DNA of 64,000 nucleotides from Streptomyces sp. SW4 (GTDB lineage: Bacteria; Actinomycetota; Actinomycetes; Streptomycetales; Streptomycetaceae): positions 1,860,001 through 1,924,000 of the forward strand of contig QKWM01000004.1 in assembly GCA_003248315.1 (NCBI GenBank), given 5' to 3'. Under the pieces are notes generated by a model, which saw nothing but the letters and a program-made list of their open reading frames with translations, was not told where the DNA came from and ran no database searches. A program made the translations under genes and the position numbers. Positions 51,160 through 61,733 of this stretch are shown here, in pieces. The stretch's first letter is position 1. Each line of letters begins with the position of its first letter.

Positions 51160-54100
51160 GTGACCACCGAGTTGACGCTCCTGACCCGTGTCGCCTTCCG
51201 TGGGCGGGAGATCACCGCGCCCGGCTGCGGGGGCTGCTGGCCCTGCTCGCGGGGGATCTGCGGGGCGGGTGCGGTACCGGGCGGCTGGTGGAGGGGCTGT
51301 GGCCGGACGAGCTGCCGGAGCGGCCCGGGAAGGCGGTGCAGGTCCTGGTGTCGCGGCTGCGGGCCCAGCTCGGGCCGACCTCGTCGTCAGCACGCCGACC
51401 GGGTACCGGCTGGCGCTGGACGAGGAGCAGGTCGACAGCTCGGCGCTGCTGCTGCACGACGACGCCGCCGCCGAGCGGGCGCGGGCGGGGGACCACGCGG
51501 GCGCCCTGGCGCGGGCCGAGGCGGGGCTGGCGCTGTGGGACGGCACTGTGGGTGCCGCGGCCGGTGCGGACCTGCACGATCCGGTCGCCGCGCTGCGGAC
51601 CGGCCGGGTCGCGGCGTTCCGTTCCCTGGTGCGGACCCGGGCGCTCGCGCTCGCCCGGCTGGGGCGGCGGGAGGAGGCCGTGACGCCGCTGACCGAGCTG
51701 GCCCGGGAACTGCCCCGGGACGAGGAGGTACTGACCGAGCTGCTGCGCTGCGAGGCCGCCACCGCGGGCCGGGCCGCCGCGCTGACCCGGTACGACACCT
51801 ACCGCCGCGCGCTGCGCGAGGAGCTGGGCAGCGACCCGGGGCCCGAGCTGAAGAGCCTCCATCAGGAGCTGCTCACCGCGGACGCCCCGCGGGTCCGGCA
51901 CGGTGTGCCGCACGACCCCAACCCGCTGCTGGGGCGGGACGCCGATGTCGCCGCCGTGTCCGGGCTGCTGCGCGAGTCCCGGGTGGTGACCGTGCTGGGG
52001 CCGGGTGGGCTGGGCAAGACCCGTCTCTCCCACGCGGTGAGCCGGGCCGCCGAGCAGCCCGTGGTGCACTTCGTCCCCTGACCGGTGTCACCTCCGACGC
52101 CGACGTGACCGACGAGGTCGCCTCGGCCGTCGGGGCCGGGGAGGGACGGCAGTTCGGCGGCGCCAAGGACGCCGTGAGCGGCATCGTCGCCGCGCTGGGC
52201 CCGGGACCGGCCCTGCTGGTGCTGGACAACTGCGAGCATGTGATCGCCGGCGCGGCCGATCTCGTACGGGCGCTGGTGTCGCGGTCGAGCAGGCTGCGGG
52301 TCCTGGCCACGAGCCGGGCTCCGCTGGGGCTGACCTCGGAGTCCGTGTACGCGCTGCCCGAGCTGTCCCTGGCGACGTCGGTCGAGCTGTTCGAGCAGCG
52401 GGCGCGGGCCGCCCGGCCCGGCGTGGAGCTGCCCGCCGACCGGGTGACCGAGATCTGCCGGCACCTGGACGGGCTGCCGCTCGCGCTGGAACTCGCCGCG
52501 GCCCGGGTCCGCGTCCTCTCCGTGGCCGACATCGCGCGCCGGCTGCAGGACCGTTTCGCGCTGCTGCGCGGCGGCGGCCGCGACGTACCCGAACGGCACC
52601 GCACCCTGCGGGCGGTGGTCGAGTGGAGCTGGAACCTGCTCGAACCCGACGGCAGGGCGGCGCTGCGCGCACTGTCGGTGTTCCCCGGCGGCTTCGGCGA
52701 GGACGCGGCGCAGCGGGTGCTCGGCGACACCGGGGACGCGCTGGCGCTGCTGGAGCAGCTGGCCGGCCAGTCCCTGGTGAAGGTGCGGGACAGCCCGGCC
52801 GGGGTGCGGTTCCACATGCTGGAGACGCTGCGGGAGTTCAGCGCCGCCCGGCGCGCGGAGGCCGGCGAGGAGCAGGAGGTGACGGACCGGTTCCTCGCCT
52901 GGGCGCGGGACTTCGGCCGCGCCCACCACGACGTGCTGTTCCGCCGCGACCCGTTGCCCTCCTGGAACCGCATCCGGGCCGAGCAGGACAACCTGGTCCT
53001 GGCGCTGCGCCACGCCCTGGCCCGCGGCGATGCGCCGACCGTCGCCGGGGTCACCGCCGTGCTGTCCTCGCTGTGGGCCACCGACACCAACTACGCCCGG
53101 CTCGCCGCGCTCGCCGCCGAGACCGGCGGACCGCTCTCCCGTTTCCGCCCGGGCCGGAAGATCTGGAGACCGCCCGGAGCGCGGCGACCGTGTGCGCGGC
53201 CAGCCTCTTCATGGGCCACGGCCCCACGCCGTACGCCAGCTCGTCACGCTGCGCCGCCTGCCGCCGGCCCCGCCGGACACCGTGGTGCGCGCCCTGGCCG
53301 TGGTCCTGTGTGCCGTCCCGGACATCCGGCCGCCGCGGTTCACGCGGCTGCAGGAGCTGTGCGACGCCGACGAGCCGCTGCTCGCGGGCGTCGCGGCCGG
53401 TGTCGCCAGCTATGTGTGGCACGCCGAGCACGAACCCGAGCGCGCCCTCGCCTTCGCCCGCCGCATGCTGGAGGCACTGGAACCCCTCGGCAATCCGGCC
53501 CTGCACCTGCTCGGCCACGGGCGGATCAGCGAGCTGTGCCTCCAGTCCGAGCGCGGCGACGAGGCGTACGAGCATCTGTGCGCCGCCCTGGTGTCGCTCG
53601 GCGACATCGGCGACTGGTCGGACGCGATCGGCGTCCACTGGGGGCTGGTACTGGCCTGTCTCCAGCGGGGCGACGTCGACGAGGCCGAGCACTGGCTGGG
53701 GATCGCCGCACTGGACCAGCAGCCGGAGCCCGCCGACCTCTACGGCCCCGACCTGCCGGCCCGCGCCGAACTCGCGCTGGCCCGGGGCCTGACCGAGGTG
53801 GGGCTCGGGCTGTGGCGCCGCGCGGTGGAACGGATCCGGGAGCACAGCCTGACCTCAGCCGACGACCCGTTCGTGGAGAACTGGGCCCTGCAGGTGCAGT
53901 CGGCCGCGGTGGCGGCGCACGCGCAGCACGGTCGGCCGGAACCCGTGGCCGGGCTCGTCGCGCAGCTGCGGGAACGGCTGCTCGCGATGCTGTCCGTCCC
54001 GCCGGGCGAAGGGCCGGCCCCCGTCGAGCTGCCCGTGCACGGCACGGTCCTGCTCGCACTGGGGCTCGCCGGTCTGGCCGCCGGCGACACGGCGGCCGTC

Positions 54101-54295
54101 CGGCTGGTGGCGCTGGCCGAACGCATGCCGGTGGTACGGGAGTTCCCGACGCTGTCCTCGACGCGCTGCCGGCGGGCCGCGGAGAACGCCGACAGGGCGG
54201 CGTACGCCGAGGCGAGGTCGGCGTACGCCGCCCTGGGGCGGGAGGAGCTGCGTGCGGCGGCGTTGCGGGAGCTCACTGCCGGGGCTCGCGGGTGA
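51160..54295 (+). CDS. BTAD/NB-ARC transcription regulator (AfsR/SARP-related)
   Basis: About 1,040 residues from GTG 51160. N-terminal OmpR-like DNA-binding part (MTTELTLLTRVAFRGREITA … LVEGLWPDELPERPGKAVQV), a BTAD domain (RYDTYRRALREELGSDPGPE), an NB-ARC ATPase (Walker A VTVLGPGGLGKTRLSHAV; Walker B LLVLDNCEHV; LPLALELAAARVRVLS), then a TPR-like helical C-terminus. Base losses near 51228, 51383, 52079, 53158 and 53228 cut it into six pieces that join in register. Such proteins are pathway-type activators. It converges on an ABC exporter and its stop overlaps the permease stop by 23 bp. Confidence 0.85.
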
Positions 54296-55159
54296 ACCGC
54301 GCCTTCGACCACAGGTAGCCGAGGACGGCGAGCCCGACGGGCCAGGCGACGGCCAGGACCGCGTCGGAGGTGCCGATCTCCGTGCCGAGCAGCAGTCCGC
54401 GCAGGGTCTCGATGCCCGGGGAGAACGGCTGGTACTCGGCGAACCAGCGGAACCAGCCCGGCATCAGGTCCACCGGCACGAACGCGCTGCCCAGCAGGGG
54501 CAGCACCATCAGGGGCAGGCCCACGTTGCTGGCCCCCTCGGCGTTGGGGCTCACCAGACCGATGCCCACGGCGATCCAGGTGAGCGCGATGCTGAACAGG
54601 GCCAGCAGTCCGGCCGCCGCGAACCACTCCAGGGGCGAGGCGTCGGGCCGGAAGCCGATCGCCACGCCGATGGCCAGGACCAGCGCGAGCGCCATCAGCG
54701 TCTGGATCACGCTGCCGAGGACGTGGCCGATCAGCACGGAGGAGCGGGAGATCGCCATGGTGCGGAACCGGGCGATGATGCCCTCGGTCATGTCGGTGGC
54801 CACGGACACCGCCGTGCCCAGGGCGGTGCCGCCGATCGTCATGAACAGGATGCCGGGCACGAGGTAGGCGACGTAGTCGCCGCGGTCCGCGGGGCCGCCG
54901 CTGATGCCGGCGCTCATCACGTCGCCGAAGACGTAGACGAAGAGCAGCAGCAGGACGACCGGGGTGAGCAGGACGTTCAGGGTCAGGGAGGGTAGCGGCG
55001 GGCGTGCAGGAGGTGGCGGCGCAGCATCGTGAGGTGGTCGCGGAGGGGCGACCGCCGGGCAGTGGTGGGGGTGATGCCGGTGGGGGTGGTGCCGGTGAGG
55101 GAAGTGGCGTGGGTGGCGGTGGAGGTGGTGGAGGTGGCGGAAGTGGTGGGGGTGTTCAT
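54273..55159 (-). CDS. ABC-2 type permease (DrrB-like)
   Basis: ATG 55159 begins a Thr-rich N-terminus ([20 protein letters not shown]), then after a lost base near 54995 about six membrane helices including YVAYLVPGILFMTIGGTALG, LVLAIGVAIGF and LMVLPLLGSAFVPVDLMPGW, the family block FSPGIETLRGLLLG and a basic end. Partner of the ATPase gene upstream (ATGA overlap). It likely exports a drug-like or lipid molecule. Confidence 0.88.
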
Positions 55160-56127
55160 CGAGCGGTCTCCTCGGGCTGGTTCGGCTGGGCGGGGACGGT
55201 GCCGCCGGTCAGGGCGAAGAACACGTCGTCCAGGTCGGGGGTATGCACGGACAGCTCGTCGGCCTCGATGCCGGCGGCGTCCAGCCAGTCCAGGACGGCC
55301 CGCAGCTCGCGCTGGCTCCCGTCGCTGGGGATCTGCAGGGCGAGGGCCTCGTCGTCACGGGTGGTCTCCCGCAGGGCCGCCGCCGCCCGCTCGTAGGCCA
55401 CCGGGTCGGTGAAGCGGAGGCGCACATGCCCGCCGGGGACCAGGCGCTTCAGCTCCTCCGCGCTGCCCTCCGCGGCGATCCGCCCGCCGTGCAGCACCGC
55501 GATCCGGTCGGCCAGCTGGTCGGCCTCCTCCAGGTACTGCGTGGTCAGGAAGACCGTCGTACCGCCGCCACCAGCTCCCTGACGATCTGCCACATGCCAT
55601 GACGCGAACGCGGGTCCAGACCCGTCGTCGGCTCGTCGAGGAAGATGACCCGCGGCCGCCGACCAGCGTCATGGCGATGTCCAGACGCCGCTTCATCCCA
55701 CCCGAGTACGTGGACGCCGGCTTCCGCGCCGCCTCCGTCAGACCGAACCGCTCCAGCAGATCGGCGGCGACCCGCCGCCCCTCCCGCCTGGACAGATGGT
55801 GCAGGTCCGCCATCAGCAGCATGTTCTCCTCACCGGTGATCAGACCGTCCACCGCCGAGAACTGCCCCGTCACCCCGATCGCGGCCCGCACCGCCTGCGC
55901 CTCGGCCACCAGATCGTGCCCGCCACCCGCACCTGCCCGCCGTCCGCGCGGATCAGCGTCGACAAGATCTTGACCACCGTCGTCTTGCCGGCGCCGTTCG
56001 GGCCGAGCAGGGAGAAGACGGTGCCCGCGGGCACCTCGATGTCGATGCCGTCGAGGACCGTCTTGTCCCCGTAGGACCTGCGCAGCCCCGTGGCCGCGAT
56101 CGCGAGTTCGTGTTCCGTCGTCGTCAT
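55156..56127 (-). CDS. ABC transporter ATPase (DrrA-like)
   Basis: Starts at ATG 56127 ([20 protein letters not shown]). Walker [18 protein letters not shown], signature [17 protein letters not shown], Walker [15 protein letters not shown] and switch [14 protein letters not shown]. The C-terminal DrrA-type extension is [14 protein letters not shown]. Three base losses (about 55915, 55655, 55570) break the frame. With the permease it makes an ABC-2 exporter; the BTAD regulator converging on it may control it. Confidence 0.88.
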
Positions 56128-56296
56128 GGCCCAGAGCTTGCGGCCGGGACGGTTCAGAACGGCTTCAGCCCGGTTTCAGCCCGCCGCGACGGCCTCGGCT
56201 GGCCTGAAACCCCGGTGCGGGCAGGGGGTGGGAAAGTCGGTGGCGGTGCGGGCGTCCGCGGTCGACGATGGGGCGCATGACCGACGAACCCGCGCG

Positions 56297-56836
56297 ATGG
56301 TCCGAGGCGACCGTCTACCCGACATGTGGACCGACCCGGACAAGGACCCCCGGCACCCCGAGGGGCCGAGTCCGGACGGTGAGCTGGCGACGTTGCAGGA
56401 CTTCCTCGCGGGCTACCGCATGACCCTGCGGATGAAGTGCGAGGGCCTGGACGCCGAGCAGCTGGCGCGGCGGTCGGTGCCGCCGTCGACCATGTCGCTG
56501 CTCGGGCTGGTCCGGCATCTCGCCGAGGTGGAGCGGGACTGGCGCAACTGGATCACCGACGGTGACCCGCTGCCCAAGCTGTACGGCAGGCGGGACGGGG
56601 ACTTCGACGGAGCCGTCGGCGAACAGTCCGTCGTGGACGCCGCGTTCGCCGATCTGGAGCGGGAGCAAGCCGCGACCGACGCCGCGCTCGCCGCGCATCC
56701 GGACCTCGGCGAGCGGCTGGGCAAGGACCGGACGTCGGTACGGGAGCTGCTCGTGCACCGGATCGAGGAGTACGCCCGTCACTGCGGGCACGCCGACCTG
56801 CTGCGGGAGTGCGTCGACGGGCGCGTCGGGCAGTGA
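56297..56836 (+). CDS. DinB-like (DUF664) protein
   Basis: In-frame start ATG 56297 (MVRGDRLPDMWTDPDKDPRH); an ATG at 56278 is out of frame by a likely lost base. The DinB four-helix fold is indicated by LQDFLAGYRMTLRMKCEGLD, LGLVRHLAEVERDWRNWI and VHRIEEYARHCGHADLL, whose His residues are the metal set. Relatives include mycothiol-dependent enzymes; the substrate is unknown. Downstream 56837-57031 is low-complexity GCGGTGAGC repeats without a gene. Confidence 0.87.
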   Translation: MVRGDRLPDMWTDPDKDPRHPEGPSPDGELATLQDFLAGYRMTLRMKCEGLDAEQLARRSVPPSTMSLLGLVRHLAEVERDWRNWITDGDPLPKLYGRRDGDFDGAVGEQSVVDAAFADLEREQAATDAALAAHPDLGERLGKDRTSVRELLVHRIEEYARHCGHADLLRECVDGRVGQ

Positions 56837-57031
56837 GCGGTTCTGCCGGGCGGTGAACCGTCTCGCCGGGTGGTGAGCCGTCTCCCCGGGCGGTGAGCGG
56901 TCCCACCGCGCGGTGAGCCGTCTCGCGGGTGGGTGAGCGGTCCCGCCGGAACGGGACCGGACCCGGGAAGGGACCGGACCCGCGAAGGGACCGGTCCCGT
57001 CGGGCGGGGGCCGGGGCACGGCCCTCGCGTG

Positions 57032-58624
57032 TCAGTCGGTGATCGGGACCTTGCCGTTGGCGCTGCCGTTGCCGGCACCGGCACCCGCACCCGCGCCCGC
57101 CCGGCACCCGTGGCGTCGGCGCCCGCCCCGGGCTCCCCGTCGTGGGGCGCCCGCCCGGCCGGTGACCTTGCTCAGCAGCCGGGCGAAGTCCATGCCCGTC
57201 GTGGAGTTGAGCAGTTCCATGCCCTGGGCCACGTTGTCCGCCACCGTGCGCGGCAGGCGGCCGGCGCCGTCCGTGGAGATGACCGTCAACTTGTCCACGG
57301 ACGCCAGCGGCTCGGACGCCTTGGCCACGACCTGCGGCAGCACCTCGACCAGCATCTGGAGCACGGCCGCCTCGCCGTACCGGTCGAAGGCGTCGGCCTT
57401 CTTCTCCATCGCCTCGGCCTCGGCCGCGCCCCTGGCGCCGATCGCCGCGGCCTCCGCCTCGCCCTCCAGCCGTACCGCCTCCGCGATCGCCGCGCGCCGG
57501 GAACGCTCGGCCTCGCCCTGCTTGAGGCCCTCGATGGCCTGTGCCTCGGCCAGCGCGCTGCGCCGCTGCTTCTCGCCCTCACCCGTCAGACGGGAACGCT
57601 CGGCCTCCGCCTCGGCCGCGGCGATGCCGGCCGCCCGCTCGGCCTCGGCCTGCTTCACCCGCGCCACCCGGCGGGCCTCCGCCTCCTGCTCCGCCGCGTA
57701 CCGCTGGGCGTCGGCGGGCTTGCGGACCTCCGTGTCCAGCTGGCGGTCCTTCAGCGCCGCCTGGCGCTCGGCGACCTTCTCCTGCTCGGCGAGGATCTCC
57801 TGCTGGCGGGCCGCGTCGGCGAGCGGGCCGGCGGCGTTGGCCCGGGCCGCGGCCTGGTCGGTCTCGGCCTTGATCTCGGCCTGCTTCAGGTACAGGGTGC
57901 GCTGCGCGACCGCGATCTCCTCCTCGGCCTTCAGCCGGGCCTGCTCGGCGGCCCGCCGCGCCACCGCTTCGGCGATGTCGGCCTCCTGCTTGGCCCGCGC
58001 CGCCTCCGGCCGCCCGAGGTCCTCCAGGTAGGAGCCCTCCGTGGTGATGTCCTGGATCTGGAAGGCGTCCAGCACCAGGCCCTGCCCGGACAGGCTGGCC
58101 TCCGCCTCCTCCGCGACCTGCCCGGCGAACGCGGCCCGGTCGCGGATCACGTCCTCCACCGACATCCGGCCCACGATCGCCCGCAGCGCGCCGGAGAGCA
58201 CCTCCTGGGTGAAGCCGACGATGCCGTCCTGCTGCATCAGGAACCGCTGGGCCGCCGCGCGGATCGCGTCCTCCGTGCCGCCGACCTTGACGATCGCGAC
58301 ACCCTCCAGGTTCGCCTTCACGCCGCGGAGCGTGACCGCGCCGCGCACGGCCACCGGGATGTGCCGCGAGGACAGGTCGAGGGTGAACCGCTGCTGCACG
58401 AACGGCACGACGAAGACGCCGCCGCCGACCACGACCTTCTGGCCGCTGTTGTCGGTGAACACCCGGCCGGTCTCCGGGTCGGTGGCCTTCTTGCCGCGCC
58501 GGCCGGTGACGATGAACGCCTCGCTCGGGCCGGCCACCTTGTACCGGCTGACGACCACCAGCGCGATCAGCACCAGCAGGACGACGACGCCGATGACGGC
58601 GATGACGACAGGACTCATGTACAT
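57032..58624 (-). CDS. SPFH/flotillin-family membrane scaffold protein
   Basis: 530 residues from ATG 58624 (ATG 58618 also possible). One N-terminal membrane helix (VVIAVIGVVVLLVLIALVVV), an SPFH domain (AFIVTGRRGKKATDPETGRV … FTLDLSSRHIPVAVRG) and a long Ala/Glu-rich coiled coil (AEIKAETDQAAARANAAGPL). The C-terminal tail near 57100 appears to contain two compensating base losses. Flotillins organise membrane microdomains. The NfeD gene directly upstream is the standard partner. Confidence 0.93.
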   Translation of the reverse strand: MYMSPVVIAVIGVVVLLVLIALVVVSRYKVAGPSEAFIVTGRRGKKATDPETGRVFTDNSGQKVVVGGGVFVVPFVQQRFTLDLSSRHIPVAVRGAVTLRGVKANLEGVAIVKVGGTEDAIRAAAQRFLMQQDGIVGFTQEVLSGALRAIVGRMSVEDVIRDRAAFAGQVAEEAEASLSGQGLVLDAFQIQDITTEGSYLEDLGRPEAARAKQEADIAEAVARRAAEQARLKAEEEIAVAQRTLYLKQAEIKAETDQAAARANAAGPLADAARQQEILAEQEKVAERQAALKDRQLDTEVRKPADAQRYAAEQEAEARRVARVKQAEAERAAGIAAAEAEAERSRLTGEGEKQRRSALAEAQAIEGLKQGEAERSRRAAIAEAVRLEGEAEAAAIGARGAAEAEAMEKKADAFDRYGEAAVLQMLVEVLPQVVAKASEPLASVDKLTVISTDGAGRLPRTVADNVAQGMELLNSTTGMDFARLLSKVTGRAGAPRRGARGGRRRHGCRAGAGAGAGAGNGSANGKVPITD

Positions 58625-58666
58625 GCCCCCGTATCCAGGAAGAGAACGTGCGTCGAAGGGCGGGGC

Positions 58667-59175
58667 TCAGCGGTCCACCGGGCGTACCACCACCGACGTC
58701 GGGGTCGGTGCCGCCTCCACCCACACCTCGGCGCCCCGCGGCACCGGTTGCTCGCTGCGCGCCGCGCACTTCAGCGGCTGACCGGCGAGCCGGAGCAGGA
58801 CCTCGCCGAAGCCGTCGGCCGGGATGGCGGTGACGACCTTCCCGGACGTGCCCAGCAGGTGGTCCGTGGTGGGCGCGGCACCGGCCTGGTCCCGCATCAG
58901 CGCCCGGCTGAAGCGGTACGTCGGCCAGGCCGCCCCACCCCGGCCAGCGCGCCGGCGCCGGCCGCCCCCGCGGGACCGGCCCAGCCGCTGCCCAGGACGA
59001 TGGCGCCGCCGAACCCGGTCATCGCCACGAAACCGGCGACGACCGGCAACGACAGCCATCCGTCCAGGACGCCGTCCAGCGCGCCGTCGAGCACGCCGTC
59101 CAGCAGTCCGCCGAAGATCAGCGACAGGGCGAGCAGTACGACCCCCGTGATGCCCAGACCGAGAAACCAGGCCAT
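58667..59175 (-). CDS. NfeD-like membrane protein (flotillin partner)
   Basis: ATG 59175: two membrane helices (LGLGITGVVLLALSLIFGGL and VVAGFVAMTGFGGAIVLGSG) with the Asp/Leu-Gly repeat LLDGVLDGALDGVLDGWL between, then after a lost base near 58935 a small beta-barrel (TSGKVVTAIPADGFGEVLLR, PRGAEVWVEAAPTPTSVVV) of the NfeD OB type. It ends 43 bp before flotillin on the same strand, the usual operon. Confidence 0.85.
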
Positions 59176-59391
59176 GCGTACCGCCCCTCTCGCCCGTCGC
59201 CGAGCTCCGACACTGCGGATACTGACACCGGCGGCCGGGGACCGTCATTGCCGGACTCCGGCAATCTTTACGCGTCTTTAATGCCGCCCTCGCCGAGCCT
59301 CTCCCCTGGAACCGGGCCGCCCCGTGGGGCAGTCTTGTGCCGCGTGGGGAGCGTTCCGAACCAAGGTGAACCGCGTGATCCGGAAGCGCAC

Positions 59392-61478
59392 ATGGTGGTG
59401 TGCGGGGACGACGGGTTGGCGCACCGGCTGGCCGCCGAACTGCGCGGCGTCTACGGCGAACAGGTCACGCTCGTCGTGCCGCCCTCCGGGCGCCGGGTGC
59501 GGCAGCCGGTGGTCGGCCGGGCGCGCGCCGCGTCGGCCGCGCTGCTGGACCTGGTGAACGCGGCCGTCAGCCGGACGTCCGCCGCCCCTGCCGAACCCGC
59601 TTCCTCGGCACGGGAGTTGGAGGCCGGCGAGCCGACCGAGGACGTCCTCGCCGAAGCCGGCGTCGAACGGGCCGCCGCGCTGGCCCTGGTGTACGACGAC
59701 GACGAGACCAACATCCGTGCCGCGCTCACCGCGCGCCGGCTCAACCCCGGCTGCGGCTGGTGCTGCGGCTGTACAACCGCCGCCTCGGCCAGCACATCGA
59801 GGAACTCCTCGACCAGGCCGCCACGTTGGCCACCGGCGAGGCGCGGACACCGGGGTTCGACGCCTCCACCACCGTCCTGTCCGACGCCGACACCGCCGCG
59901 CCCGCGCTGGTGGCGACCGCGCTGGTCGGCACCAGCAAGGTCGTCGAGACCGACGGGCTGCTGCTGCGCGCGGTGGAGCGGCGGCCGCCGCGCCCGGGCG
60001 AGGTCGCCGATCCCGGGCTGTGCACGCTGGCACTGCTGTCCGCGACGAGCAACGACCCGGCCGGGTCGGAGGGCGCGGAGGGCAGCGGCGAGCAGGGGCC
60101 CCAGCTGCTGCCCGACGAGGCGGCGGTGGCACGGGCGACGGGACGCGGCACCGTCGTGCTGGAGCAGGTGTCCTACGCCGGGCCCGCGCTGCCCGCCGGG
60201 CGGCGCGGGGGCGTGCCGCCGCTGGGCTCGCTGTTCTCGCGCCGGCTGCGGTGGTCGCTGGCGGGGCTGGTGGCGTGTGTCGCGGGCTCGCCGTCGCGAT
60301 GACGCTGGTGAGCGGCGACCATCCGCTGCACGCGACGTACGTGACGCTGCTCAATCTGTTCGCCATCAACGAGCCGGCGCTCGGTCAGCCGACCGGGGAG
60401 CAGGTGCTCCAACTGCTGTCCGGGCTGATGGGGTTGCTGCTGCTGCCGGTGCTGCTGGCGGCGGCGCTGGAGGCGCTGGGCACGTTCCGCAGCGCCTCGG
60501 CGTTGCGGAAGCCGCCTCGGGGGCTCAGCGGGCATGTGGTGCTCCTGGGACTGGGCAAGATCGGTACGAGGGTGCTGACGCGGTTGCGGGAGCTGCACAT
60601 CCCCGTGGTGTGCGTGGAGGCCGATCCCGAGGCGCGGGGCATGGCGACAGCTCGGCGGCTGCGGGTGCCGGTGGTGCTGGGGACGTCACGGAGGAAGGCG
60701 TCCTGGAGGCCGCCAAGATCCACCGGGCGCATTCGCTGCTGGCGCTCACCAGTGTCGACACGACGAATCTGGAGGCCGTGCTGTACGCGCGGTCCGTGCG
60801 GTCGGATCTGCGGGTGGTGCTGCGGCTGTACGACGACGACTTCGCGACGGCCGTGTACCGGACGCTGCGGGCCGCCCATCCCGGTGCGCTCACGCGCAGC
60901 CGGAGTGTCACGCACCTGGCGGCGCCGGCGTTCGCCGGGGCGATGATGGGGCGGCAGATCCTGGGGGCGATTCCGGTCGAGCGGCGGGTGCTGCTGTTCG
61001 CGGCGGTGCGGGTGGCGGGGCATCCGCAGCTGGAGGGCAGGACGGTCGGGAGGCGTTCCGGGCGGGGGCGTGGAGGGTGCTGGCGCTCGACACGGGGGCC
61101 TCCGGCGGGGGTGCGGGGGATGAGGACGGGGTGGGGACGGGGGTGGGGTCGGCCCTCGGGGCCGGGACCGCGATCGGGACTGGGACCGGGACCGGGACCG
61201 CGATCCGGCGCGGGATTCAGGGCGGGATCCGAGGCGGGATGGGTGGCTCGATCGGGGTGGGATCCGGCGCGGGGCCGGGGCCGTGAAGGCGAGGGTGACC
61301 GGGACCGGGAGCGGGATCGAGGGCGGGAAGGTGAGGGGGTGCGGGAGTCCGGGTTGGTCTGGGATCTGCCCGATACGTATGTGCTGCGGGGGGAGGATCG
61401 GGTGGTGCTGGCGGCGACTCGGAGGGGGTTGGCGGAGTTGCTGGGGCGTCGGGGGCGCGGCGGCGGGCGGATGTGTAG
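59392..61478 (+). CDS. RCK/TrkA-N potassium-channel-like protein
   Basis: ATG 59392 (MVVCGDDGLAHRLAAELRGV) begins a first Rossmann RCK domain. A central membrane/pore region follows (TLVSGDHPLHATYVTLLNLF, GLMGLLLLPVLLAAALEAL), then a second RCK domain (GHVVLLGLGKIGTRVLTRLR, VTEEGVLEAAKIHRAHSLLA). Base losses near 59753, 60290, 60690, 61055 and 61300 split it. A Gly/Thr/Arg low-complexity tract (61100-61290, GTG-repeat DNA) precedes the final WDLPDTYVLRGEDRVVLA. TAG at 61476 is the likely stop. It controls K+ movement. Confidence 0.82.
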
Positions 61479-61520
61479 GGGCGCTGCCCCTACGACCCCG
61501 CCAGGGGCTCCGCCCCCTGG
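61476..61520 (+). terminator. Tandem hairpins after the channel gene
   Basis: TAGGGGC-GCT-GCCCCTA (61476-61492, containing the likely stop codon) and CCAGGGG-CTCCG-CCCCCTGG (61501-61520). Typical of Streptomyces transcript ends. Confidence 0.65.
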
Positions 61521-61733
61521 ACCCCCGGACCTGTGCCCACCCCACCACCCGACTCGGTCGGCCGAGAGGCGAAGGTCGCCTCACGACTCGGTCGGCCGAG
61601 AGGCCGGCTCGGGCGGGCGGGGGCGGGTGGTGCCTTGTGGTTCGGTGGGTGGCTCGGTGGGTCGAGGAGCCGGGACGGCCGGCTCGGGTGGGGCGGGGAC
61701 GAGGGTGGTCGGCCTGCGCGAAGCGGCTGTTGG

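Noticed and set aside
58614..58626. KorSA-like motif ACTCATGTACA at the flotillin start
   Set aside because: It is coding sequence for MYMSP, outside the AICE and without the extended 15-bp match.
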